NCBI RefSeq assembly: GCF_900104445.1
Contig: NZ_FNJI01000006.1
Coordinates: 1-64,000 of the forward strand
DNA length: 64,000 bases
Direction: 5' to 3'
From: Desulforhopalus singaporensis
GTDB lineage: Bacteria; Desulfobacterota; Desulfobulbia; Desulfobulbales; Desulfocapsaceae
A program made the translations under genes and the position numbers. Positions within the stretch are counted from its first letter, which is position 1, and each line of letters opens with the position of its first letter. Below the pieces are notes generated by a model, which made no database searches, was not told where the DNA came from, and saw nothing but the letters and a program-made list of their open reading frames with translations. This document shows, piece after piece, positions 8,161 to 15,869 of the stretch.

Positions 8161-9372
8161 TTGAACGGAAAATTTATATCAGTCGCAACAGTTGGGTTGG
8201 TGCTGTTTGCTCTGAGCGTGGCCAATGGTGCTACGACCCTCATGGAGATCGGTCGCAGTCCTTTTCATCAACCGCCGCTGACAACCATAGAGAGTCTGGT
8301 TGATATGGTCAGGGTCAAGGAAACAGACATACGCAAAGGGTTTGAGGTCGCCGGACGACCTGAGTTGGCGGAGCCTTTTATTTCGCAGCTTCCGACAGCG
8401 GATATTGAGGCCGGTGAGTTTGCCAAAGGGACCTCTTTTGAATGGATGTTTTTCAAGAAAAAAGGCAAGGGACAGGTACGGGTGGCGCGAGATGTGACCT
8501 GGGGCAACGAAAAGCCCTTCCCCGGCTTCAAACTGGCTGTTGACAGTGAAGGACAGCGGTATACCTTTGTCATTCCTCTGGGATGCGGAAATATTGCTCT
8601 GATGGATGTCGCTCCGGTACCGGTACCAGCCGCTGCCCCGGTGGCGGCAAAAAACCAGCCTCCGGTATGTACTGCGACGGTATCGCCTGCCGCTGGGTAC
8701 TGTGGTGATAAAGCGGTGATTGACGCCACAGGCTCAACTGACAGTGACGGTACGGTGGTGGCGATGAGCGTGGTGGTTACCGATGCCGAGGGTAAAGTTG
8801 TCTCTGAGAGCGCAGGTGATGCCTCCACTCTCGTCAGTGAAATAGCAATACCCTGTGGCACCAATATGGTAACGGTAACGGTGATTGACGACGACGGAGA
8901 AAAAAGTACTTCTCCTGAGTGCACCACGGAAGTACGTGGGGAACAGAGGGCACGTTTCCTGGCTGACGCCGGATATTACCATATGCCCGATCCGGGGCAT
9001 TACCTGTTTGGCAGGGTTGGACTGGAATACAAGTTGACCGACAATTGGGCGTTGCTGGGTCTGGTCGGCTATGCAGAACAGTTCGACGGTATTGACGGAG
9101 ATTCCGCTTTTCTGATCGACTTTATGGGAGAATATTCTTTCTCCAGGTATTTCGTCGACTTTGGTGTCGGTGGATGGTTCTCCCAGGGGGACGATGACCT
9201 GGATACTGAAGACACCCAGATCGATTTTATCGTTGGGGCGGGAGCCAGACTCTTTGGCGAGCCCGACGCGTTTAACACCTCGATCTTCGTAGAAGTTCGT
9301 GCTGCAGCCGACGAATTTGACGATTTCATCGACTACGGGCGATTTGGTGCGGGGCTGCGGTTCAGATTTTAA
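8161..9372 (+). CDS. Secreted outer-membrane beta-barrel protein with PKD-like domain
   Basis: 403 residues. I place the start at the TTG 8161 because AAAGGAGG lies 6 bases upstream and the product then opens with a clean signal peptide (residues 1-23, ending SVANGA). Residues 24-150 are a soluble region that I do not recognise. A Pro/Ala linker follows (150-165), then a PKD/Ig-like domain at about 167-258 with IDATGSTDSDGTVVAM and ITVTVIDDDGE-like strands and two Cys pairs. Residues 262-403 alternate polar and hydrophobic residues in about eight strands and end in FGAGLRFRF, the C-terminal Phe signature of outer-membrane barrels. It is followed by a strong terminator, so it is monocistronic. 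Function unknown: a structural or surface role is inferred. Confidence 0.82.
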   Translation: MNGKFISVATVGLVLFALSVANGATTLMEIGRSPFHQPPLTTIESLVDMVRVKETDIRKGFEVAGRPELAEPFISQLPTADIEAGEFAKGTSFEWMFFKKKGKGQVRVARDVTWGNEKPFPGFKLAVDSEGQRYTFVIPLGCGNIALMDVAPVPVPAAAPVAAKNQPPVCTATVSPAAGYCGDKAVIDATGSTDSDGTVVAMSVVVTDAEGKVVSESAGDASTLVSEIAIPCGTNMVTVTVIDDDGEKSTSPECTTEVRGEQRARFLADAGYYHMPDPGHYLFGRVGLEYKLTDNWALLGLVGYAEQFDGIDGDSAFLIDFMGEYSFSRYFVDFGVGGWFSQGDDDLDTEDTQIDFIVGAGARLFGEPDAFNTSIFVEVRAAADEFDDFIDYGRFGAGLRFRF

Positions 9373-9431
9373 AATGCGGACGACGGCATCGGGATAATCG
9401 AAGTCCCGCCGTCATATTTGCCTGACTGCCA

Positions 9432-9468
9432 AAATGCTCCGACGGACCTGTGGTCCGTCGGAGCATTT
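9432..9468. terminator. Bidirectional intrinsic terminator
   Basis: A perfect 17-base inverted repeat (9432-9448 and 9452-9468) around a 3-base loop. The outer arms are AAAT and ATTT, and a T-rich tail follows on the plus strand. It lies between the outer-membrane protein and the convergent FmdE gene and can serve both. Confidence 0.85.
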
Positions 9469-9515
9469 GTTATATTTGTGGTAACTGTTCCTGCCGGAAG
9501 TGGTTCTCTGGTCCT

Positions 9516-10136
9516 TTAATTGTCCAGGTGAGTGGCGCATGATCGGCAGACTGTCCGCCGGTTTTTTTCCAACAGCTTGGTCTTCATCACCATTTCACCG
9601 CAGTCCGCACACGCTACCGATTGGGCTATAACAGCCTTTTTCGGCAGCTCCAGGTTTGCAATCTGTTCGACGTCGAAAAAGGATTCGGCTCCCCTGGAGA
9701 ACAGATCTTCTCCCCTTGCTTCATAGAGTTGTTCATACTCTTTCAGTTCGCTGTCTGAGCTGATGTTTGAACTGATTTTTTCCGCAAGATACTTTTCCCG
9801 CTCCGGGATATGGAAAATATCGTTTCTGAGCAACAGCCTTACCCCTCGTTTTGTGCTCCTGCTGCCAAAGGTAAAGGCCATTTTTCCATAATCGAGGTGA
9901 AAAAAATTCCCTTTCCCGAAGGTGCAGCCGGTGAGCACCTGTATTGCATCACAGCAACAGGCGTCATTTTCAACCACTGCAATGACCTCTTCATCCTCTG
10001 CACGTGCTTCGGCCAGCAGCGAAAGAGCGAGAGTGGCGGCAAGATACCCGATCGTGAGCCCCATGCAGGTGTGGCCGTGAAACTTGACGCATGCTTTATA
10101 ATCATCTCTGGATCGTATTGACTCGGGAATATACAT
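9516..10136 (-). CDS. FmdE-family protein with C-terminal zinc finger
   Basis: 206 residues behind an excellent AAGGAGG site. The N-terminal 140 residues match FmdE: FHGHTCMGLTIGYLAA (residues 19-34) and the Cys cluster ENDACCCDAIQVLTGCTFG (about 56-74) with GKGNFFHLDYGKMAF. The C-terminus is a four-Cys zinc ribbon of TraR/DksA style (CADCGEMVMKTK, CRSCA). FmdE was named from a formylmethanofuran dehydrogenase operon, but many bacteria carry it without that enzyme; its role is thought to involve metal, molybdenum or tungsten. No molybdopterin enzyme lies adjacent here. Confidence 0.88.
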   Translation of the reverse strand: MYIPESIRSRDDYKACVKFHGHTCMGLTIGYLAATLALSLLAEARAEDEEVIAVVENDACCCDAIQVLTGCTFGKGNFFHLDYGKMAFTFGSRSTKRGVRLLLRNDIFHIPEREKYLAEKISSNISSDSELKEYEQLYEARGEDLFSRGAESFFDVEQIANLELPKKAVIAQSVACADCGEMVMKTKLLEKNRRTVCRSCATHLDN

Positions 10137-10385
10137 TGTTCCTCCTTGTGCCAGACCAACGGTTAATGGTTTAGTCTTTTCCCCAGTATCCTATTTCACC
10201 TGTTGCGAGGCAAGAAATATTTTATGTTTTACCGGCTGCATGTCGTCGCAGCTCCATAGACAAGGCGTCTGCCATGACAGGGGTTGCAAGACGACAAAAA
10301 TAGATGTTTTGCTATTGACGGCCAATCGTTGAAAAAGATAGGCTGTCAATCACTTTTTGGTTGCAAAAAAATGTCGTTTTCAGAA

Positions 10386-10432
10386 GCTGTTGAAAATGTG
10401 TACTTTATGAAAAAAGATACTATATGTTGTAG
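10386..10432 (+). promoter_or_regulatory. Candidate tandem NrdR boxes
   Basis: Compared with the 16-base NrdR consensus acaCwAtATaTwGtgt, the downstream site ATACTATATGTTGTAG (10417-10432) matches 12 positions including the whole core. The upstream site (10386-10401) matches 9, mainly its right half ATGTGT. Their starts are 31 bases apart, which is the spacing typical of NrdR box pairs. NrdR represses ribonucleotide reductase genes, which fits nrdJ downstream. The upstream site is weak. Confidence 0.5.
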
Positions 10433-10439
10433 TTTGACC

Positions 10440-10468
10440 TTGAGGTTGCCATAAATGTGGGGTATAAA
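10440..10468 (+). promoter_or_regulatory. Promoter candidate for nrdJ
   Basis: TTGAGG (10440-10445), 17-base spacer, TATAAA (10463-10468). Predicted start near 10475, giving a leader of about 120 bases that contains the terminator-like hairpin. Confidence 0.45.
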
Positions 10469-10496
10469 ATCACTCTTATGAACGGGGGATATCGGC

Positions 10497-10528
10497 GTCG
10501 GCAGGGCGCTGTCCCCGACCTTTTTTTT
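10497..10528 (+). terminator. Terminator-like hairpin in the nrdJ leader
   Basis: GTCGG (10497-10501) pairs with CCGAC (10515-10519), extended inside by GGGC/GTCC, and eight T follow (10521-10528). It lies about 65 bases before the nrdJ start. An upstream CGGGG (10483-10487) could pair with CCCCG (10513-10517) instead, which would break the terminator, so attenuation is possible. It could also end an unannotated short upstream transcript. Confidence 0.6.
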
Positions 10529-10594
10529 AGCAGCATTCTGCAATTTTTCAACTTAAAAATCGTTAATATAAATTCCTATTAAGAGAGGGGATGT

Positions 10595-12766
10595 ATGACT
10601 CCTGATTTAACCAAACAGGTCTTGACGCCTACTGCCGAAACTGTTCTTGCGCGGCGATATTTTCTCAAAGACTCCGCCGGAAATCCTACTGAAACCTGGG
10701 AAACTCTGGCCCGTCGTGTGGCCGATGCGGTGGCGGAAGTCGATAGGGGACAGGAGAATTACAACCAGCTGCGGGAAGAGTTCTTCAACGTAATCTACAA
10801 ACTCGATTTTCTGCCGAATTCACCTTGCCTGATGAATGCCGGGACTGATCTGGGGCAGCTGTCCGCCTGCTTTGTGCTACCTGTCGAGGACTCCATGGAC
10901 GGGATTTTTACCGCTATTCGTAACGGTGCCCTCGTTCATAAAACCGGCGGAGGGACCGGGTATTCCTTTTCCCGACTGCGGTCGAAAAATGCTTCGGTAA
11001 GGTCCACCCAGGGTGTGGCATCCGGGCCGCTGTCGTTTGCCGCTGTTTTTGATGCTGCCACCGAAACGATCAAGCAGGGCGGAAAAAGACGCGGAGCCAA
11101 TATGGGGGTGCTGCGCATCGATCATCCCGATATTATGGACTTTATCACCGCCAAAGAGGATCAGGAAAAATTCAACAATTTTAATTTCAGCGTCGGTATC
11201 ACCGATGTTTTTATGCAGGCGGTGGAGGATGACGCCGAATACGACCTGGTCGAACCGTCCACCGGAGAGGTTACGAAAACCCTTGAAGCACGAGAGGTTT
11301 TTGAGAAGATTATCGACCTGGCCTGGCACAACGGCGAACCGGGAGTTCTCTTTATAGATTCCGCCAATCGGGACAATATGACCCCCCAGCTTGGCGAATT
11401 TGAAGCCACCAATCCTTGTGGAGAACAGTGGCTGCTGCCCTATGAGAGCTGTAACCTGGGATCGATAAACCTGGCAAATTTTGTGGTCAATGGCAGCATC
11501 GATTATGACAGGCTGGAACAGGTGGTTAAGACAGCAACAATATTTCTTGATAACGTCATAGACTGCAACCGTTTTCCGATTCCCGAAATTGAGAAGATGA
11601 CTCTTAAAACCAGGAAAATCGGGATGGGTATCATGGGGCTGCACGATATGCTCATCCAGCTTGAAATTCCTTACGCTAGCGAAAAGGGGCGCAGCGTGTC
11701 CGCAGAAGTGATGAGTTTTATCCGTTCAATTGCGGAACAGAGTTCGATTGAACTGGCCCACACCAAAACTCCTTTTCCTGCTTACGACCCCCAGGTCAAC
11801 AATTATTCCGCACGGAGAAACGCCGCACTCACCTCCATCCAGCCCACCGGTACGGTGTCGATGATTGCCGATTGTGCCTCCGGGTGCGAACCATATTTCT
11901 CCATCGTTACAATTAAACACGTGATGGACGATGACCGGTTGATGATGGTGAATAAATATTTCGAGTCAGTCGCCCGCAAAGAAGGGTTCTATTCGGAGGA
12001 GCTGATGAGTAAGGTCGCGGACTCGGGAACGGTCATCGGCCACGAGGAAATCCCCGGGAAATGGCAGGAAATCTTTCGCACGGCACAGGATATCCTGCCG
12101 GAAGATCATATCCGGATGCAGGGAAAGCTGCAGAAGAGCGGAGTCGACAGCTCTATTTCCAAGACCATAAACCTGCCCAATTCGGCGACGCGTGAAGAGG
12201 TGAAGCTTGCGTATATAAGCGGGTACAAACTGGGGTGCAAAGGGTTGACGGTATACCGGGATGGCTCCAGGGATCATCAGGTTCTCAATACCAAGGAGAG
12301 CTCGGAGAAGAAACAGCAGGCGACCGTCTCGACTGCCGGACCGGTAAAACAGATTCTCCCGGACACCCTTGATGCCAAACGTTATCGGGTAAAGGATCAG
12401 CAGCAGAAATCGGTGTACATCATAGTCTGTTTCGATGAAAATGAGAAGCCGATGGAGGTTTTTGCCAAGTTCCCGTTTGATAACCAGATAGATCTCAAGG
12501 ATAAATCCACCATGTGGACCACCACCTGTCGCCTGGTCTCACTGGCGCTGAGGTTCAATGTGCCGATGGATGAAATCATCAAGCAGCTCGATCGTTCAAG
12601 CGGCCATATGCTCGATCTCCCGGCTCAGCTGAGCAAGTTGTTCAAATCTTTCATGGCGGGAACCCAGGCCGGTTTTTCCTCCACCTGTCCCGAATGTTCC
12701 GGGGTGTTGCGGTTTGAAGAGGGGTGTGAAACCTGCCACGATTGCGGTTACTCCAAATGTGCATAA
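10595..12766 (+). CDS. nrdJ: Adenosylcobalamin-dependent (class II) ribonucleoside-diphosphate reductase
   Basis: 723 residues. It reduces ribonucleotides to deoxyribonucleotides using a radical from adenosylcobalamin, independent of oxygen. Visible features: SPCLMNAGTDLGQLSACFVLP (residues 77-97), whose Cys92 is the expected redox partner; FEATNPCGEQWLLPYESCNL with the radical Cys275 and a second Cys286; and PTGTVSMIADCASGCEPYF further on. The C-terminus has a zinc-ribbon tail (CPECSGVL, CETCHDCGYSKC) typical of the longer class II enzymes. GAGAGGGG lies 4 bases before the ATG. It is followed within 27 bases by a SEC-C gene, probably co-transcribed. The NrdR-like boxes and leader hairpin upstream suggest control by NrdR and possibly attenuation. 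Confidence 0.96.
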   Translation: MTPDLTKQVLTPTAETVLARRYFLKDSAGNPTETWETLARRVADAVAEVDRGQENYNQLREEFFNVIYKLDFLPNSPCLMNAGTDLGQLSACFVLPVEDSMDGIFTAIRNGALVHKTGGGTGYSFSRLRSKNASVRSTQGVASGPLSFAAVFDAATETIKQGGKRRGANMGVLRIDHPDIMDFITAKEDQEKFNNFNFSVGITDVFMQAVEDDAEYDLVEPSTGEVTKTLEAREVFEKIIDLAWHNGEPGVLFIDSANRDNMTPQLGEFEATNPCGEQWLLPYESCNLGSINLANFVVNGSIDYDRLEQVVKTATIFLDNVIDCNRFPIPEIEKMTLKTRKIGMGIMGLHDMLIQLEIPYASEKGRSVSAEVMSFIRSIAEQSSIELAHTKTPFPAYDPQVNNYSARRNAALTSIQPTGTVSMIADCASGCEPYFSIVTIKHVMDDDRLMMVNKYFESVARKEGFYSEELMSKVADSGTVIGHEEIPGKWQEIFRTAQDILPEDHIRMQGKLQKSGVDSSISKTINLPNSATREEVKLAYISGYKLGCKGLTVYRDGSRDHQVLNTKESSEKKQQATVSTAGPVKQILPDTLDAKRYRVKDQQQKSVYIIVCFDENEKPMEVFAKFPFDNQIDLKDKSTMWTTTCRLVSLALRFNVPMDEIIKQLDRSSGHMLDLPAQLSKLFKSFMAGTQAGFSSTCPECSGVLRFEEGCETCHDCGYSKCA

Positions 12767-12793
12767 GATTTTTTACAATATGAGGGATGTGTA

Positions 12794-13315
12794 ATGGTCA
12801 AAATCGGTAGAAACGAAAAATGCCCCTGCCAGAGCGGCAAAAAATACAAATATTGCTGCGGTCGTAAAAATCAGCGGGCCGCACCGGCGAATTCTTCGGG
12901 ACAAAACATGAAGGTGACGCTGATGGACGGGGTGAAGAGAATTCAGGAGGACGCACTCGCCAAAGAGCCGATGTGCCGGGAACTGGGAGTGTTTTTCTTT
13001 TTTGCAACCGCTGCAGGTGATGCGTGGATGATGGAGATGACCGCCCGTGACTGCGTACAGCTGGCCGACAATGGTGAACTGCTTGAACCGCCGATCGATG
13101 AAAATTCCGAGACCATCGAAATCAACTGGAGCCACGTGTACGAGGTGAAAAACAAAGAGGTGGTTCTTACAGCCTACGCTGATAAAACCAAGGGAGTCCT
13201 GGCCGATGCTCCGAGCAGAGAGCTCAGCGCAGCGACCAGAAGAATGTTGAAGCGATTTTCCCAGGAGCAGCTGGCCCAGCTGCATCTGCCGGCCCCTGCG
13301 GACCAGAGAAACTGA
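12794..13315 (+). CDS. SEC-C motif-containing protein
   Basis: 173 residues with a start behind GAGGGATGTGTA. Residues 3-24 are a SEC-C zinc-binding motif, IGRNEKCPCQSGKKYKYCC, as at the C-terminus of SecA. The remaining 145 residues contain alternating charged and hydrophobic stretches and match nothing I can name. Stand-alone SEC-C proteins bind zinc and are often of unknown role or ribosome-associated. It sits 27 bases after nrdJ and before a terminator-like hairpin, so the two form an operon; a link to nucleotide reduction is not established. Confidence 0.85.
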   Translation: MVKIGRNEKCPCQSGKKYKYCCGRKNQRAAPANSSGQNMKVTLMDGVKRIQEDALAKEPMCRELGVFFFFATAAGDAWMMEMTARDCVQLADNGELLEPPIDENSETIEINWSHVYEVKNKEVVLTAYADKTKGVLADAPSRELSAATRRMLKRFSQEQLAQLHLPAPADQRN

Positions 13316-13368
13316 GCCGCTCATCAAACCTCTCCCGACCTGAAAGAGTTGGCGGTCCGGGGGGGGAT

Positions 13369-13418
13369 CAGGCGCAGCGTAAAAAACGGGGTTACCGTTA
13401 CCATGCTGCGCCTGTTTT
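13369..13418. terminator. Terminator hairpin between convergent nrdJ operon and hemB operon
   Basis: A perfect 10-base stem, CAGGCGCAGC at 13369-13378 with GCTGCGCCTG at 13405-13414, then TTTTC. The 26-base loop can fold further through GGTTAC/GTTACC. It is placed to end the plus-strand nrdJ operon. Confidence 0.6.
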
Positions 13419-13437
13419 CTGTCTGGTCTAACAAAGG

Positions 13438-14418
13438 TTACCGGGGGCTTTGCAGGATCTTTGCCATCTCCTTGGCGAAATAGGTGATGATGATATCGGC
13501 GCCAGCCCGCTTAATGGAAAGCAGTGTCTCCTCCATTACCTTCTCCCCGTCGATCCACCCCTTCTCTGCGGCAGCCTTGATCATCGCGTATTCTCCGCTC
13601 ACGTGATATGCGGCCACCGGCAGGTCGAATTCTTCGCGAAGTCTGGCGATAACGTCCAAATACGCAACAGCGGGCTTGACCATCAGGATATCGGCGCCTT
13701 CGTCAACGTCGAGGGTGGCTTCACGCAGCGCTTCACGGCCGTTGGCCGGATCCATCTGGTAACTTCTTCTGTCGCCGAATTGCGGGGCGCATTCGGCCGC
13801 ATCCCGGAACGGACCGTAGAAAGCCGAGGCGTATTTTACGGCGTAGGACATGATCGGGATCGATTCGAAATTATTTTCATCCAGAACGGCGCGGATCTCG
13901 GCTATCCTGCCGTCCATCATGTCGGACGGGGCCACCATGTCGGCGCCGGCCTGGGCGTGGGAGAGAGCTGTCTTGGCTAAAATCTCAAGGGTTGCGTCGT
14001 TGTCGACATCGTTGTCGATGATGCAGCCGCAATGGCCGTGATCGGTATATTCGCACAAACACACATCGGTGATGACGAGCATCTCGGGAACCTTTTTCTT
14101 TAGTTCCCTGACTGCCTGCTGGATGATTCCGTTCTTGGCGTGGGCACCTGACCCGACGCCGTCCTTTTTATCCGGCAGACCGAAGAGAAGAACGGACTTT
14201 ATCCCCAGGGCAAGGCACTCCCTGGCTTCTTTTTCTAGCAGGTCGACGGTTATGCGAAATACCCCCGGCATTGAGACTATCTCTTCGCGTTTTTGGGTCC
14301 CGGTCATCACGAAAAGCGGGTAAACAAGTTGATCAACACTTAACCGGGTTTCACGGATAAGTCCCCTCAGGGCACTGTTGCGACGAAGACGACGGGGTCT
14401 GTATTCAGGGAAAACCAT
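13438..14418 (-). CDS. hemB: Porphobilinogen synthase (delta-aminolevulinate dehydratase)
   Basis: 326 residues. It condenses two 5-aminolevulinate molecules into porphobilinogen, in tetrapyrrole (heme, siroheme, cobalamin) synthesis. The ATG at 14418 has AGGAG 5 bases upstream; a GTG two codons earlier abuts that site and is less likely. The zinc ligands are in [14 protein letters not shown] (Cys120, Cys122, Cys130, the same numbers as the E. coli enzyme), so this is a zinc-type synthase. The two active-site lysines are in SYAVKYAS and the Schiff-base block [22 protein letters not shown] closes the site. It is the last gene of the DUF4390-ntrY-ntrX-hemB operon. Confidence 0.97.
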   Translation of the reverse strand: MVFPEYRPRRLRRNSALRGLIRETRLSVDQLVYPLFVMTGTQKREEIVSMPGVFRITVDLLEKEARECLALGIKSVLLFGLPDKKDGVGSGAHAKNGIIQQAVRELKKKVPEMLVITDVCLCEYTDHGHCGCIIDNDVDNDATLEILAKTALSHAQAGADMVAPSDMMDGRIAEIRAVLDENNFESIPIMSYAVKYASAFYGPFRDAAECAPQFGDRRSYQMDPANGREALREATLDVDEGADILMVKPAVAYLDVIARLREEFDLPVAAYHVSGEYAMIKAAAEKGWIDGEKVMEETLLSIKRAGADIIITYFAKEMAKILQSPR

Positions 14419-14461
14419 ATGCACTCCTGTTATAATTTTTGTTGTCGGTTTACGGTGGGGT

Positions 14462-15829
14462 TTACTGGATTATTTCGTAAGATTTCAGCTTCTTGTGCAG
14501 GTGGCTGCGCTCCAGGCCCACCTGCTCCGCAGTTTTGGAAATGTTGTTGTCGTTTTCCAGAAGTTTCTGTTTAAGATACTCTTTTTCAAACAGCTTTTTA
14601 GCTGTTTTATAATCCGATGCGAGAAAAGGGTTCAGCTGCTTTTCGCTCATGGCAGAAGTTGTCGCTCCGTGGGGTGAGAGAAATAAATTAATGTGGCTTG
14701 CCAAAATATTTTCCTCCTGGCACATGATGGCTATTCTTTCTATGAAGTTTCTCAATTCCCTGACATTACCGGGCCAGTCGTGCTGCATCAGGACCTGATA
14801 GGCGTCTTCACCAAAGGTTTTGTTCGGCAGTCCTCTCTGCACCAGGTTTTTCATCAGTGCCTCGACCAGCAGCGGAATATCCTCCAGCCGATCTTTTAAT
14901 GGGGGAACGTTTATGGGAACGACGTTCAGACGCCAGAAAAGATCCGCCCGGAAATTACCCGCTTCAATCTCCTCTTCCAGGTTTTTATTGGTTGCCGCCA
15001 GTACCCGCACATTGACGGTGATAGTCTTGTTGCCGCCGACCCGCTCGAATTTCTGTTCCTGGAGAATTCTCAGGATCTTTGCCTGGGTAGTCAGGCTCAT
15101 GTCTCCTATTTCGTCGAGGAAAAGGATGCCGCCGTCGGCTTGATCGAACTTGCCCCTCTTGCTGCTGTGGGCGCCGGTGAAAGAACCTTTTTCGTGGCCG
15201 AACAGTTCGGATTCGATCAGTTCTTCGGGGATTGCGGCGCAATTTACCTCGATCATCGGCTGGTGACTTGACTGGGAAGCGCGGTGGATGGACTGCGCGA
15301 CCAGCTCCTTGCCGGTGCCGTGGTCCCCACGGATGAGGACCCAGGCATCGGTCGGGGCGACCATTTCAATCTGTTTCTTTACCGCCAGGATCGATTCGGA
15401 TTCTCCGGTGAGAATTGATTTCGGCCCCGAACCCTGGCGCAGCAATCTGTTTTCCTCTTCAAGTTTTGCAAACCGGAGCCCGTTGGTGATGGCGAGGATG
15501 ATCTTGTCGTAGGAGAGCGGTTTCTCAATAAAATCAAACGCCCCTTTCTTGGTCGCCTGCACCGCTGTTTCCACGTTGCCGTGGCCGGAAATCATGATCA
15601 CCGGGATATTGTGGAATTCCCGAATTTTTTCCAGGGCGGTCAGGCCATCCATGTTTTCGCCAAGCCAGATGTCGAGCAGTACCAGGTCGATGTTGCTGGT
15701 GGCAAGCAGTTCCAGTCCCCTCTCAGCGGATGGTGCCGAAAGGGGTTCGAACCCTTCATCTTCGAGTATTCCTTCAAGCGATTCCCTGATCGAGTGTTCG
15801 TCGTCAATTATTAGAATTCTTTTACTCAT
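14462..15829 (-). CDS. ntrX: Sigma-54-dependent response regulator, NtrX type
   Basis: 455 residues starting [18 protein letters not shown]. Domains: receiver (about 1-120, phospho-acceptor Asp in [10 protein letters not shown], conserved Lys in FIEKPLS); AAA+ sigma-54 interaction domain (about 145-375) with Walker [13 protein letters not shown], the sigma-54-contact loop as GSFTGA, Walker [10 protein letters not shown] and the arginine-finger region [11 protein letters not shown]; and a Fis-type helix-turn-helix at the C-terminus ([20 protein letters not shown]). It should activate sigma-54 promoters when phosphorylated by the kinase encoded just upstream, with nitrogen metabolism the classical target. 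An in-frame start 48 bases upstream would overlap the kinase gene; the chosen start is standard for receivers. Confidence 0.94.
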   Translation of the reverse strand: MSKRILIIDDEHSIRESLEGILEDEGFEPLSAPSAERGLELLATSNIDLVLLDIWLGENMDGLTALEKIREFHNIPVIMISGHGNVETAVQATKKGAFDFIEKPLSYDKIILAITNGLRFAKLEEENRLLRQGSGPKSILTGESESILAVKKQIEMVAPTDAWVLIRGDHGTGKELVAQSIHRASQSSHQPMIEVNCAAIPEELIESELFGHEKGSFTGAHSSKRGKFDQADGGILFLDEIGDMSLTTQAKILRILQEQKFERVGGNKTITVNVRVLAATNKNLEEEIEAGNFRADLFWRLNVVPINVPPLKDRLEDIPLLVEALMKNLVQRGLPNKTFGEDAYQVLMQHDWPGNVRELRNFIERIAIMCQEENILASHINLFLSPHGATTSAMSEKQLNPFLASDYKTAKKLFEKEYLKQKLLENDNNISKTAEQVGLERSHLHKKLKSYEIIQ

Positions 15830-15869
15830 GGTATGATCTTTTCGCCGGGGTGCTGCCGTCCGGCTCTGT

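Larger units (their letters stand above)
10137..10594. other. nrdJ upstream region
   Basis: About 460 bases between divergent fmdE-like and nrdJ genes. It contains two candidate NrdR boxes (10386-10401 and 10417-10432), a promoter candidate (10440-10468) and a hairpin with eight T (10497-10528) just before nrdJ. I looked for cobalamin riboswitch motifs and did not see them. Confidence 0.5.

Noticed and set aside
10346-10543. Minus-strand frame of 65 codons overlapping the nrdJ leader
   Set aside because: It spans the terminator-like hairpin and promoter of nrdJ and has no start signal.
10137-10594. Cobalamin riboswitch upstream of nrdJ
   Set aside because: I searched by eye for the conserved box and the downstream pairing elements and found none; the NrdR-like boxes and a plain hairpin are better supported.
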